Source: Umbelopsis isabellina
Lineage: Eukaryota > Mucoromycota > Umbelopsidomycetes > Umbelopsidales > Umbelopsidaceae
NCBI GenBank assembly: GCA_016758905.1
Contig: JAEPQZ010000002.1
Coordinates: 992,001-1,056,000, forward strand
Length of the DNA stretch: 64,000 bases
Reading direction: 5' to 3'
Shown: positions 20,288-31,554 of the stretch, piece after piece
Numbering within the stretch: the first letter of the stretch is position 1
Layout of the letters: each line of letters begins with the position of its first letter
Notes under the pieces: generated by a model
Told to the model about the DNA's origin: nothing
Database searches by the model: none
What the model saw: only the letters and a program-made list of their open reading frames with translations
Program-made: the position numbers and the translations under genes

Positions 20288-23200
20288 ATGTATCCGAATC
20301 ATCCACGGAATTCTCCACCCACTCCTCAGCATGGGACGCCGGTACCACCCGGTGGATACGACTCGTATCCTTTATCTGACACTCACTTTTCTCCACAGCC
20401 TATGGACAGGAATCAAGGCTTTGCTGCTGATCCGTTCGATGATCATCACCAGGATACCACTCCAAACTATGATAGCCAGCCTTTGCTTCAGAATCAGCAC
20501 ATGGACTTCCCAGAGCAGCCTTATCCTTCACCATCACCTTTTGGTCCTCCCTCTCCACACGTGCAAATGAACTATCCTCCTTCTCCTGGCGATGGTTTGC
20601 ATTATGGCCCAGCTCCCAGACGCGTCCCCCGTAGATATAAGACCGGTAAGTGTTCAAAGTTGCTGGTGGTAGGTCACAGAATGTCAGGGACCTAAAGATT
20701 TGTGATGTTATAGTTAAAAAGGTTGCCTTGACCGGTGGTAACTTGGTTCTGGACTGTCCTGTACCCTCTAAGTACCTGCAAGCTGTTCCTCGTAAGGACG
20801 AGAAAGAATTTACACACATGAGATACACTGCTGCTACTTGTGATCCATCCGAGTTTGCTAGCCAAAAGTACACCCTTCGTCAAGCCTTGATGGGCAGAGG
20901 CACTGAGCTCTTTATTGTTATGGTAAGCGATCTGAGAGAGCAAACCTTTTAGTGGAAACATTCGCAACTGTCACTTACTGATATCATTTTTTTGCCTTTT
21001 TTCTTTACAGACTATGTATAATGTATGTTTGGCATCTAATCCATGTTTGACTCGAATTATGGCGGAGTGCCAAATGAAGAACAATAGTTAATCTAAAAAT
21101 AATCTAACTTCTTGCTTTTTGGGACCAAATAGGAAGACGAAGTGCTATTCGCTCGTACTATGCACGGTGTCATGAAAAACATTGCACATTTGTGTACTAG
21201 AGATCGATCCAAAACCTGGGGTGTCGAAGGATGGAAGAAAGTAACAGTTTGCATCGTTTCTGACGGTCGTACTAAGATTCATCCTCGAACTCTATCTGTC
21301 TTGTCTGCTATGGGCGTTTACCAAGATGGTGTAGCCAAGAACGTCGTTAATGACAAACCTGTAACTGCACATTTGTATGAGGTAAGACCAACAGTTTGGA
21401 CCAATCTATTTTTATTTTATCCATAAGCAGGCAATGATGCTAATTTATGTTATCTTTTTGTAGTTCACTACTCAGCTCAGTGTAGATCCAGACATGAAGT
21501 TCAAAGGCGCTGAAAAGGATATGGTGCCTTGCCAGATTCTTTTTTGTCTTAAGGAGAAGAACGCCAAGAAGATTAACTCTCATCGTTGGTTCTTCCAAGC
21601 TTTTGGTCCCATTATTCAACCAAATGTTTGTGTTTTACTCGATGTTGGTACTCGTCCAGGACACACATCAATTTATCACTTGTGGAAAGCATTCGACATC
21701 AACTCGAACGTTGCTGGTGCTTGTGGTGAAATCAGAGCCATGGCTGGTACTGCCGGCGTCAAGTAAGCTTTTTGGAAATGTTTAGTGTGTATTACCTACT
21801 ATATCAAGCTAATGATGACTTTAGCTTATTGAACCCACTGGTTGCTGCCCAAAATTTTGAATACAAGATGTCCAATATCCTTGACAAGCCTTTAGAATCA
21901 GTATTCGGATACATTTCTGTGCTTCCCGGTGCTTTCTCAGCCTACCGATATATTGCTTTGCAAAACGATGTCAATGGACACGGCCCGCTTGAAAAGTACT
22001 TTTTGGGTGAAACTCAGCATGGTGGTGACGCCGATATCTTTACAGCCAACATGTACCTTGCCGAAGATCGTATTCTCTGTTATGAGCTTGTGGTGAAGAA
22101 GAACGCAAACTACATTCTGCACTATGTCTCCAGTGCTTATGGTGAAACTGATGTCCCCGACTCTATTCCCGAATTTGTTTCCCAACGTCGTCGATGGCTT
22201 AACGGTAAGAATTTGGTCGAATACCCTGTATGCTATGGTATTAGGTGGTTCTAATGAATTATGCCAACTATAGGTTCCTTCTTCGCTGGTGTATATGCTC
22301 TTTACCATTGGAGAAAGATCTGGGGATCTGGACACTCAGTGTTCCGCAAGTTGGCGTTCATGTTTGAGGATCTCTATCAAACTTATAACCTTATCTTTTC
22401 TTGGTTTGCACTTGTAAGTTCATTTATATATCTGCTTTACATACCATCGATTGGATAAACGTTTCTTATGTTTTGCATTGTTTAATAGGGCAACTTCTAC
22501 TTGACATTCTTTATTTTGACCAACGCACTTGCTTCTGACACACTTACTCCCAAACCGTTTCCCACCAATGTTGCCAATGTACTACATCAAGTGCTCAACT
22601 ATATTTATATTGTATTGATCGTCTGTCAGGTAAGTCAAAAAGACACAGTTGCTCTTGGTTCTATAGGAGGTATCCGCTAACACCGAATACAAGTTCATTT
22701 TGGCTATGGGTAATCGACCGCAGGGATCCAAATGGGCTTACATATTGTCGTTTGCCTTCTTTGCCCTTCTTATGGTTTATATGATGTTTGCGACAGTGTG
22801 GATTACAGTCATTGGTGTTGAATCTGCTGTGTCAGATGCCAACGGCTCCACTAACATGTTTGTTGGTTTAGTCAAACAAGAAGCGTTCCGTGACGTTATC
22901 GTGTCTGTCTTTTCCACCTACGTTCTCTACTTTGTATCATCGTTCCTTTTCTTGGATCCCTGGCACATGTTTACCAGTTTCATCCAGTACATCTTCATGG
23001 CGCCTGGCTATACCAACATTCTTAACGTTTATGCTTTCTGTAACACTCACGACGTCTCATGGGGTACTAAGGGTGACAACTCTGTTGCCACTGACCTCGG
23101 TGTAGTCAAGTCAAAGAAGAACGACAAGGGCGAACACACAGTTGAGGTATCGGTACCCACTGAAGAAAAAGATCTCAACGCTCTGTACGAAGAAGCCTGC

Positions 23201-23488
23201 TTGGATCTCACCAAAAAAGTTGTTGAGGCGCCACAACATCGTGACGCAAAGACCAAGCAAGAGGATTACTACAAGGCATTCCGTACTCGCCTCGTCATCA
23301 GCTGGATTATCTCCAACTTGGCGTTGGTCTCTGTCATCACCAATGCCCAATTGTTGCACTGGTTTGGTACGGAGGATCAACGTAGCACCATTTACCTTGG
23401 TTTCATTCTGTGGTCTGTGGCTGTACTTGCTGTCATTCGCTTCACTGGCAGTTGCTTGTACTTGATCATGAGAATTTTCACTGGTTAA
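20288..23488 (+). CDS. Chitin synthase, division 1 (class I/II type)
   Basis: Nine exons (20288-20645, 20714-20922, 21011-21022, 21133-21381, 21464-21762, 21825-22204, 22274-22413, 22489-22629, 22667-23488) encode 869 residues. The first 115 residues are Pro/Tyr/Gln/His rich and disordered. The CHS1N region follows, then the catalytic domain: [25 protein letters not shown], the acceptor block [15 protein letters not shown], the donor block LLDVGTRPG, the [10 protein letters not shown] motif and QRRRW at the end of exon 6. Several membrane helices form the C-terminal part, with the final one ending RIFTG. The enzyme polymerises UDP-GlcNAc into chitin at the plasma membrane and exports the chain. 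The tyrosine- and proline-rich N-terminus and lack of a myosin domain place it in division 1. Exon 3 is just 12 nt and encodes the conserved TMYN. Confidence 0.95.
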
Positions 23489-24238
23489 ATTAATCCCTCG
23501 CATAGCGTGATGTGCTGCTGGCAGCGTTTTGTTTCCTTATAGTTGTTACCATATCATTCTCTTCCTTCTTTCAACTGCATGGGCTGAAGATCAGCCTACA
23601 TTCTTTTCAAAAACACCCAAAAATATGAACTTATTGCAGTTCTTTGCCTTTAAAAACTTTTTTAGCCAATTCCTATCTATTATGTAACGTCCTATTTAAC
23701 AACTCTTACACATAAAAGACGCTTGCTTATATAACACTATTAGCATTGTCCTTTCAAAGGCCCCGCATTGATGGATGATGTGGTACCTGGAAAATGGTTC
23801 GGCGGCTAAAATGCAGATCGTGGGCATAGGATTTGAAATGGCGACGTTCGGGGATGTTGTTTAGTTACGCTCAGCAAACCAAATGTTTCAGTTCTGCCTG
23901 GTAAGAAAAGTCTAGGTGCAGATCAATCGATCAATATTTTCAACTATACACTCTACTACTCTGATGATTTCGGGACAAGCCTTTATAGACATGCAATCAT
24001 TTAATATGAAGAGACAATCACTATGACGGGCGAACACGCTTTAGTGCATCAAGTTGCTTTATAGAATTAAAAATGTTGTATTTTTTCTTTAAAAGAGATT
24101 TGGGTTGTAGAGGTTTTTTTTTCTCTGTCGGGTGGTGCGATGAAAAAAGAGGGATATGTACTTGGATCATGTAAGATCGTATTTTTGATGGCTAATTGGG
24201 AGAATCTCGAGCGACTAGAGGATGATGATTTACTATAT
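23489..24238. other. Intergenic region between convergent genes
   Basis: About 750 bp that should hold the 3' UTRs of chitin synthase and GDP-mannose pyrophosphorylase. Frames here are antisense or broken. No RNA gene or repeat was recognised. Confidence 0.5.
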
Positions 24239-25521
24239 TTACATGATGATCTGAGGCTCTGTGATGTTTGCACCAATGCTCTTGTGAGGTAAGATAGAGC
24301 CACCATTGACATAGATCTCATCCTTGATGGTAACATCGTCACCAAGTACCGAGCAGCCCTCCAATCGAGACCACTTGCCAATGCTAGAGTGCCAACCGAC
24401 AATGCTTGAGTGAACCCAGGCAAAGTCCTTGACCTTGGCTCCTTCCAAGATAACACATCGCTGCAAACGGACGCCATCGCCAATAACAGCATTGGGTCCA
24501 ACGACAACGTTGGGACCAATGCGGCAGTCCTTGCCAATCTTGGCTGAAGGATGGACCATCACATTACCCTTATGAACATATTCTATGGCGTTGCTGACGA
24601 GTTGTTCGGGATACTTCTTTGTTAAATGAGACAGGTACAAGCAGGTACCAGTCAAAAAGTCCTTGGGTTGACCAACGTCCATCCAGAAGCCATCGAGGTC
24701 AAAAGTATGCAACTGACCGTCTTCTGCAATGAAAGGGAACACTTCTTTCTCAATGGAAGTAGGCTTGAGCTAAATATACGATATAGGTTTTACGTCAGTG
24801 ACTCGAAAATTTTTAAAAATAGCCATGCTCTGTAAACCATACCTCAATGCGTTCCAAAACAGCAGGATTCAAAATATAGATACCAGCGTTGATTTTGTTG
24901 CTGATGAAAGTTTGAGGCTTCTCGACGAAGCGCTCGATTTTGGAAGAGTCGGCATGGTTGACAACAACACCATATTTTGAAGGATCTTCAACCTTGGTTA
25001 CAACAATGGTACCTTCACCACCGTGAGCCTTATGGAAATCAACCAACTGTTCGAAGGGATAGTCGCAAATGACGTCGCTGTTCAAGACGAAGAAGCAGCT
25101 GTCGTCCTTTCCGAGAATCTCACGAGCCAGCGCGAGGGGACCAGCTGTGCCAAGAGGCTCGGTCTCAACAGAGAAGGTGATTTTGACATTGAACTGTTCC
25201 TCGTATTGCTTGAGGTAGGAAACCATCACTTCGGGACGGTAGTTGACGGCCAATACGATATCGCGAACACCAGCCTAACAACAAAGTATAAGTTTACGGC
25301 CCATCTCGAAAGACAGCCTCAAAAATACTAACCTTTGCTAGTGCCTCGATCTGATGGAGGATCATAGGCTTGTTAGCGAATTCAACCAATGGCTTAGGAA
25401 GGGTGAGGGTAAGGGGGCGAAGACGGGTACCAAAACCTGAACAGGTTTGTTAATATGGGTTTAAACACATGTATAAGGCTGTGCATGCAAGCTTACCACC
25501 AACGAGAATGAGTGCTTTCAT
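24239..25521 (-). CDS. MPG1: Mannose-1-phosphate guanylyltransferase (GDP-mannose pyrophosphorylase)
   Basis: Four exons (25497-25521, 25333-25436, 24843-25274, 24239-24769) encode 363 residues; yeast Psa1 has 361. The nucleotidyltransferase signature [20 protein letters not shown] starts the protein, followed by [20 protein letters not shown], the sugar-nucleotide loop [12 protein letters not shown], and [20 protein letters not shown]. The C-terminal third is a left-handed beta-helix with hexad repeats ([20 protein letters not shown], then [20 protein letters not shown]) and ends with ITEPQIIM. It makes GDP-mannose from mannose-1-phosphate and GTP in the cytosol for glycosylation and wall mannans. 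The start codon is placed where the first exon gives the exact family N-terminus. Gene order and codon use are ordinary, with the strongly biased codons of a well-expressed gene. Confidence 0.95.
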
Positions 25522-26379
25522 GATGAAAAGATGATGAAAAGAGCGGGAGAGAGACCAGAGTGGAACGCAGTGGCCCTTTCCCTTCTTATGTTGCTAAATT
25601 AGTGCAACGAATTTAAGCGGAGAAAGTCGTAATTTACAACGTCCCAAAATAAAAAAAACCTGCTTGGCAAACAGAAACCTGTCGCTTAGGAGTGTACGAT
25701 TTGACGTGGCAGGTGTTTACAATTTGTATTACTGATTTCTCAAAGTCATTCGATTAAAATTTGGTAAAAAATGTTGATTAGTCGTCGTGTTGCAATTTAA
25801 ACACAAGCAAATCAAATAGAAATGGCCAGTCCTGGGAAGGAGCAGGAATAATGCCGAGGTTGTGTTGGCCCAAATTTGTCACACTCTCATTTGATAGCCA
25901 CAAAAAAGTGATCGCTGTAAATAGCAGCAAAGCCAATATGCTCATCTGAGCGTATACATCATACGTGTCTCAAATACATACTTACAATACAAATATAAAA
26001 ACAAGGCTATTGCGGCTGCTGTATCACCGAAATATTATATTGCTTAAGAGCCATATGGTTAAGTACAGGTACCTGAAGATTAACATCCGATAATAGCAAA
26101 TTGACATCATTGCTGAAAATTTGTTCAGCCACACAAAACGAAAATACATTCTCTCTCAAAATAATTGGCGCAGATCCTCTTATTTGTATACGCAAACTTT
26201 AGCTATATTTTGCCTAGGTAGCCTTAAATGCGAATTCAGGTTTTCATAGAAAATTGAATATACGGACTATGAGCCCTTACATAGTGAGCACATAACATGG
26301 GAAACAGTAATATCGCATTTATTGAAGGCGAAAACATGATCTTGTGTGAAGCTGATAATTCTACCTCACAGAGTCCAAC
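25522..26379. other. AT-rich intergenic region leading into a transposon-rich stretch
   Basis: About 860 bp upstream of MPG1 with no supported gene. Short frames here have no recognisable family or splice structure. It probably includes the MPG1 promoter near 25522-25700. Confidence 0.5.
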
Positions 26380-27262
26380 ATGCAAAATGAGGAGACTATG
26401 ATGGAAATACCAAGTCAACCGATGGATATCGAAGAGGAAGCGGAAATGACGATGACGTTCTGGTACCGTTGATAACTTTGATGGATATTGATATGGTGGG
26501 ACCGGACCACACGCTACCCACAGAAACGGCTCACCGTAGCAATCGTCGAAAACTCAACAGAAAGGCACTAATCACGAAAGATAAGAGGGCCATATAGACG
26601 ATACACTGGACATCAGATTGAAAAATTATTTGATTACGTGATTGAGCAGGGTAAGACTGCCAAGGAGGCTGCGCTCTTGACTGGAATTAACGTTAGGACA
26701 GCGCAACACTACATCAGAACATACAATGACGATGACGAACGATCATTCGCAATTTCTGATATGTTATGTCGATGAACACCCGACAGCTATATAGTTGGAT
26801 ATTAGAAGAACACTCTGTGCGGCGTTTACAGAAATATCTATATCAATATCTCTAAAGAGACCACAAGCCGTGTCGGCTTCGAAGAAGAGAAAAGTAAATG
26901 ATTCAACTGTGAGAGTGATTAGTGGTCGGATTGGAACTAGAACCGAGCATTTTTTCGCTTATCTATCGAACGTGATGGATGTGCTAGATACGAACAATAT
27001 GAAGGGACATAGTTTGGTAATGGATAACGCTCAATACATACTTCACTCATAGTACGTGAACTGATAGAAAGCTGAGGATACAAGTGCCTGTGCCTTCTTG
27101 GTCAAAGGTCAAAGCTGGCATCAGGCGAAACGCTTTGGCTGCTGATTATCAGCTAAGTGACCATACATGCGACGCTATCGAGTAATCACCCAATCAATTA
27201 GACTGTCAAGCACGGATTCGCCATGAAGTGTTGTTCTTTTCGAGTTGCAAGCGGGAAAATAT
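26380..27262 (+). mobile_element. Decayed Tc1/mariner (IS630-type) transposase remnant
   Basis: Pieces of one transposase lie in order on the plus strand in different frames. There is an N-terminal acidic segment, then a helix-turn-helix region (26590-26770) with RRYTGHQIEKLFDYVIEQGK and AKEAALLTGINVRTAQHYI. After a missing middle portion come the catalytic-domain pieces KKRKVNDSTVRVISGRIGTR and NMKGHSLVMDN (second catalytic Asp region), then the C-terminal VKAGIRRNAL-like segment and a Cys/Lys end near 27262. This is the arrangement of Mucorales Tc1/mariner-type DDE transposases. Several stops and frame changes, and loss of the region around the first catalytic Asp, show it is not functional. 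Terminal repeats and a TA target duplication were not identified with certainty. It is a plain DNA transposon and clearly old, though individual blocks remain easy to read. Confidence 0.7.
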
Positions 27263-27458
27263 TAATTTGTGAGTGGACAGAATTGCTTGTTGTTGATGGA
27301 ATAGGATGGTTGAGAGTACATTTACAAATGTCTATATATTATACCTTTGGTTGCTATGCATGCCTTTGTTGGAAAGCTTGACATAGGTTGCAGACCGAAC
27401 TCCATAAATATTATTATACTGGCCGAGGATCCGGGAATTTCATATCCGCAGACCAACG

Positions 27459-27620
27459 GTGCTCGAGAGATAATAGAATTTATTGTTAATTTTGGTGGAG
27501 GTCATAACCGAACGTCATGACTCAATATACGTGTCGGGGATCCTACGATTGTCCACACTCATCCACCCAATATAATTGTGTATACCAGTGCTCGAGAGAT
27601 GATAGAATTTATTGTATTAA
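27459..27620. repeat. Direct repeat pair (~31 bp, 129 bp apart)
   Basis: GTGCTCGAGAGAT followed by a near-identical AT-rich block (ATAGAATTTATTGT) occurs at 27459-27490 and again at 27588-27620. A third, shorter CTCGAGA match sits near 27640. The copies lie within a mosaic of repeats just beyond the transposase remnant. Confidence 0.55.
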
Positions 27621-27732
27621 CATTGAAAGTTTTTTAACACTCGAGAAATAAACTCAGAAGATGGTAACACAATCCCAGGATCCACGACTGGTACAATGAG
27701 TTATGGCGTTAGCTCTACGACCTCCGCCAAAA
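27490..27732. repeat. Imperfect inverted repeat, ~62-bp arms, MITE-like
   Basis: The arm at 27490-27551 (TTTTGGTGGAGGTC ... GGATCCTACGATTG) pairs with the reverse complement of 27670-27732 (TTTTGGCGGAGGTC ... GGATCCTGGGATTG), roughly 70-75% alike, with a 118-bp spacer. The structure fits terminal inverted repeats of a small non-autonomous DNA element or of a partly deleted larger one. Confidence 0.5.
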
Positions 27733-28827
27733 TCTATCAGTATCTCAACTAGATAAAAGACAAGTCGGAATAATAAATGTTGTTAATATAACAAAGAAAA
27801 GAGAAATGTTTGATGTATTTCTATTCCTATGAAATACAAAAAGTCCAATTGAAGATCTCAGAAGATGAAATGATGGCCGTGATAATCGGAAGAGTTGAGC
27901 TCATTGGGCGAGCTTCATGTAAATTTTTGATTAGCGAATATACGAGTTTACCAAAATGGCGAACCTTGTGGACATTTGTGCGCCGGCCAAAAAGGAAAAT
28001 TCCTATTGAGAGCTCTTAGCCAATCAAAAAATACGAAATTTATCTGTTCCTCCAGAAAACAGCCTTGTCAATATTATCTGCAGAAGCACCAGGTTAAACC
28101 CATATGAGTTACGTAGTACACTTGGTATCCTGATTTGACCACCATCCAAAACAGTGGATTCCTTTTCTTACTTGGCATGCAGTCTCGGTTGCAGAACATG
28201 GCTTAGTGACCCTTTTTTTATGAAGTGAGCATATCGATTTTTGGAGCTAATGTGATCTAAAACAGCTCGGGGTACATAGCAAGTGTCGAAGAAGACGTGA
28301 GCCATCTTGAGATCAAAACCATCTTAGATGAGTCAAAAGAACAAGGGCGGCAGGTCTTATTTGGAGGCACTGATTACGACGATGTCAACCACGACAAGGT
28401 TAACACAGGCGCAAGCTCTGGCCAAAATCATTGCCTATAATCGCTACTCGCTACTTGATAACTTGAGATGATGATGATGTTTCTATGGTTGCTCCCATAC
28501 CATCCGAAGTCGAGCCGATACCGTCTTTTTGTATAACTGTTCAAGAACTAAACCAATGTTCACTCAATCGTCATCACGAGAAGAAGCGGAATCACCGGAA
28601 GAAGAGGAATCAGAACGTCTTGGTCGCAGAGGAGCAATTAAGCAAGACATCAATGGATTATGCAATATCCTCTCAAGGTGTCTTCACTCAGCATGACTCA
28701 CACGTCCAAAATCGGTCTGTCCTCAGGGCGTTCTATTACAGCAACAGAGCTTGCAAAGAAAGCCGAACGAATGAGCTCTTCAATTGCATGGTTTTGGACA
28801 AGGTTGCAGCGAATGAGAGGCGCTTTA

Positions 28828-28899
28828 TTCAGGCGAGAACTCAAGCACGGTCATTTGTTGCATCGGAATGGCTGGCACATCTGTAGGTTCTCGCCTGAA
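28828..28899. repeat. Perfect 13-bp inverted repeat
   Basis: TTCAGGCGAGAAC at 28828-28840 is the exact reverse complement of GTTCTCGCCTGAA at 28887-28899, with a 46-bp loop. It lies inside the TnpB/Fanzor-like remnant. Confidence 0.5.
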
Positions 28900-29142
28900 A
28901 GAACATTTAAGTCGCGGTGGCTCTACCATGCGCAGAAGGCAACGCGAGGTACGCAACAGTAGGTATGACCAATGAAGCCTGGACTTCACAAACCTGCTCT
29001 TGTTGCTTTGCTCCCACTGTCCATCCTAGGCAACGCAAGTTGATCCGAGGTACATGAAGCTCAGTGGTGAGCAACGGTACCTCCGTGTGTATCAATCCCA
29101 GATGCTCCAGGTACCAAACTAGAAGAGGCTCGCAAAACCGAG

Positions 29143-29213
29143 ACAAGCAAGCCGCTGAGTGCATTGCCATTTCCGCGTCCTCCCTTCCTTTAACCGGACA
29201 GCGGCTTGCTTGT
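29143..29213. repeat. Perfect 14-bp inverted repeat
   Basis: ACAAGCAAGCCGCT at 29143-29156 is the exact reverse complement of AGCGGCTTGCTTGT at 29200-29213, with a 43-bp loop. It overlaps the zinc-ribbon end of the TnpB/Fanzor-like remnant. Three GGCTCACAA copies follow at about 29330-29358. Confidence 0.5.
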
Positions 29214-29530
29214 TCTGACTATACCAGTTCCCAACCCACTGGCCACCATGCATTTCCACCGTCTCTCATCCCATTGGATGCAGGGCAGGTCACCGTCCCC
29301 ACGGTAATACCAAACTGAGTATTAAGGCTCACAAGGTTATCGGGGCTCACAAACGGGGCTCACAAAGACAGTAGTTTAAAGGGCTATTAGCCAGCCAGGG
29401 GCATAACGAAAACGCTGGTTCGCAAAAGGCACCCAGTTTACGTTCGTCTGACTTGTATAATAGATATGTTTTATATATGAAGAATACATTGTAAGCTTTC
29501 AAATTTTTTATACACGGTAATTTTTACCAT

Positions 29531-31554
29531 TCATTCCCTATCCTCGCCAACATCATCGTCTAGGACACCAGCCATTCGCAGCAATTGGCGATCAACGCCT
29601 TTACCGCCTTTCCTAATATTGACACCTGCTCGCCTCTCTGCCTCTTTCTTGTCAAACTGCCAATCACTTTGTTGAGTTGCGCGCGCCGATTTTCCGCCCA
29701 ACCCAAATGCCTCGATGCTAACCGTTTCATAAAAGTATGCAAATTTTTGCCGTGTTCTCGCCTCGCCAAAGGTAGGGGCAGCAGGAAACTCATCTTGAAC
29801 GTACGTGCCTTTTTGCAAATTGTCATCGAGAGTCAGAAGAAAGGCGTTATTGGGGGCTGACGCTCGATGGCCCCGACTGCTATTCAACGGAGCTGGAGGT
29901 CCGTTGTACGAGGACGTACCGCCAAACGCTATGCCAAAATCTCGATGGCAATAAATATACTGTTGACCCTTTCCAATGGGTTTATAGATTTCATAATTCG
30001 GCCCCAACTCGAATAAAAAGCATTCTTGGCTGCCCCAATATTGCTTTGGCTGTTTCCAAGGCTCAGGTATATAAGCTCCTAATAGCATCATCACTGGTTC
30101 ATTGAGTAAGTGTGCCGAAGATGATTGGCGCCGAAAGGATGAGTTGTCGTGCTTGGGAATGGAGCTTGCCAACGACAGTGCCTGATAAGAAGATGACAAC
30201 GATAGTGAAGATGTTGCGGTACCGATGGCTTCAACCTGGAGGAGGAGCAGCGTAGGACCTAAGTTGCAGTATCAATAACGAATGCAACTTCGTTTATATG
30301 GCAACAAAAGCAGGCACACTATACCTGGGTATTTAAAAACGTGCGATATGAAATTGTTCATGGCGTATCCATCTCTATCCGCATTGTATAACAGATTCCA
30401 TAGCTTCTGAGACAATGCACTTTGTGGTAAACTCCAATTCAAAATAGCGGCATACGTAGGTGTGAGCAATTCTGTCTCATCTGGCTTTGGAGCAATGTCG
30501 TTGGGTAAAATGATGTCCGATAGGCTGGTACTACTCTGTATGCTAGCTGGCTCAAACATGGCGAATTTGTTGTAGATAAAAGACTGTAAGCCATTGTACA
30601 GATTTGGTGCATATTGTGAATTCCACGATTGGAGTGCTGCTTTGGATATGCAGGGCAATGTATCAGGGCCCTCGCTATAAGATATACCAGATATTGTGTT
30701 AACAATGATAGATGCCATCTCTAGCTCATCCGGACAAGAATCTTGATCTGAACGAGGTTGGTTAGGTTCTGACCATGCCATTCGAACAATCCATAATAGA
30801 AAAGCTATTATAGATGAGACATCTCTGCAAAGTATCTTTATGTCTTGAGAGCTATCGGCACTCTGTGCAGGTGACTTGGCTTGTTCATCTTCATCAAAAC
30901 TCACTCCCAAGTCTGCAAGGCTAAGACCTCTATTGGCGGGTGGTGGTGATTCCTTTTTATCGGCTGGCAAAATTTCTGGTGATGGCTGTGGGGATTTTTT
31001 CATCTGTTGTTGTGTGGCAGGTATAACGGCTATGGAGTTCAAAAATAGGTCCTGAAAGTTGGCATGAAATTTTGCATCCTTCTCTAATTTCCCGCTCATG
31101 ATAGCAAATGCAGTGATGAATCCTTGGAGTGTCAAAGGTATAGGGCCGGCCTCTTCGCATTGTGGGAACGAAGCCAGATATGAGAAGGATTTGAACAATA
31201 AGATACCAGCGGATTCGACTGGTGGCGCAAGATCTAATACTTCCTGTAAGTAAAGCGGGGTCAGCTTCTGATCGGATGTCTCAGAGAGAACAGGTATATC
31301 TTTACCAGAAATTTCTTGAGTTCAATGCATTCAAAGTTGTCAGAAAAGGTAGTTTTCATATCATGAAAAGCAGCTTGTAGAGATCGCAGTTCGAACCGTG
31401 TGAGGTTGTGCTTTATATGGTTGAATTCAGCACGCGATTGAACAAAAGACATTGACGGCGCAGAAGAAGAAATTGTCGAGTCTCCGAGTGTCTGAGAAGC
31501 ACTATCAGCTTGCTGATCTGCTTCCCCCTTTTGTGAGCTCGCATTCTGACCCAT
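29531..31554 (-). CDS. RTC5: TLDc-domain protein, RTC5/MEAK7 family
   Basis: Three exons (31306-31554, 30325-31243, 29531-30258) encode 631 residues. It begins MGQNAS, a good N-myristoylation signal (Gly2, Ser6), as in Rtc5 and MEAK7. The helical N-terminal half includes LTRFELRSLQAAFHDM and a Pro/Ser-rich insertion (residues ~150-190). The TLDc domain spans the exon 2/3 junction: LWNLLYNADRDGYAMNNFIS, then PGPTLLLLQVEA, a Ser-rich loop, LLGAYIPEPWK, CFLFELGPNYEIY and YCHRDFGIAFGG, ending with IEAFGLGG. In yeast Rtc5 acts on the vacuole membrane and the V-ATPase, and human MEAK7 is lysosomal; a vacuolar role is inferred. The Ser-rich loop (SSLSLSSSYQALSLASS) inside TLDc is longer than usual. 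The fit of start, introns and domain order is good. Confidence 0.88.

Larger units (their letters stand above)
28290..29320 (+). pseudogene. Remnant of a TnpB/Fanzor-like (RuvC plus zinc-ribbon) transposon gene
   Basis: Frame-shifting pieces on the plus strand keep the order of a TnpB/Fanzor-like protein. Near 28290-28390 is GTDYDD, at the place of a RuvC 'GTD.G' motif. At 28500-28800 come ITVQELNQCSLNRHHEKKRN and LRAFYYSNRACKESR, like central parts of Mucorales relatives. At 28965-29200 lies the clearest part: MTNEAWTSQTCSCCF, then GTSVCINPRCSRY and SQNRDKQAAECIAI. That is a four-Cys zinc ribbon followed by the NRD...A..I motif that carries the last RuvC aspartate in TnpB and Fanzor proteins. 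The family is known as RNA-guided nucleases of IS200/605-IS607-type elements in eukaryotes. Here the frame is broken several times, so no active protein is expected. The N-terminus may begin earlier, near 27790. The assignment rests on motif order recalled from the family, not on a search. Confidence 0.45.

Noticed and set aside
27810-28019. 69-codon plus-strand ORF as an independent gene
   Set aside because: It is isolated, lies among decayed repeats and has no recognised family; it may be an N-terminal part of the Fanzor-like remnant, but this is not supported well enough to call.
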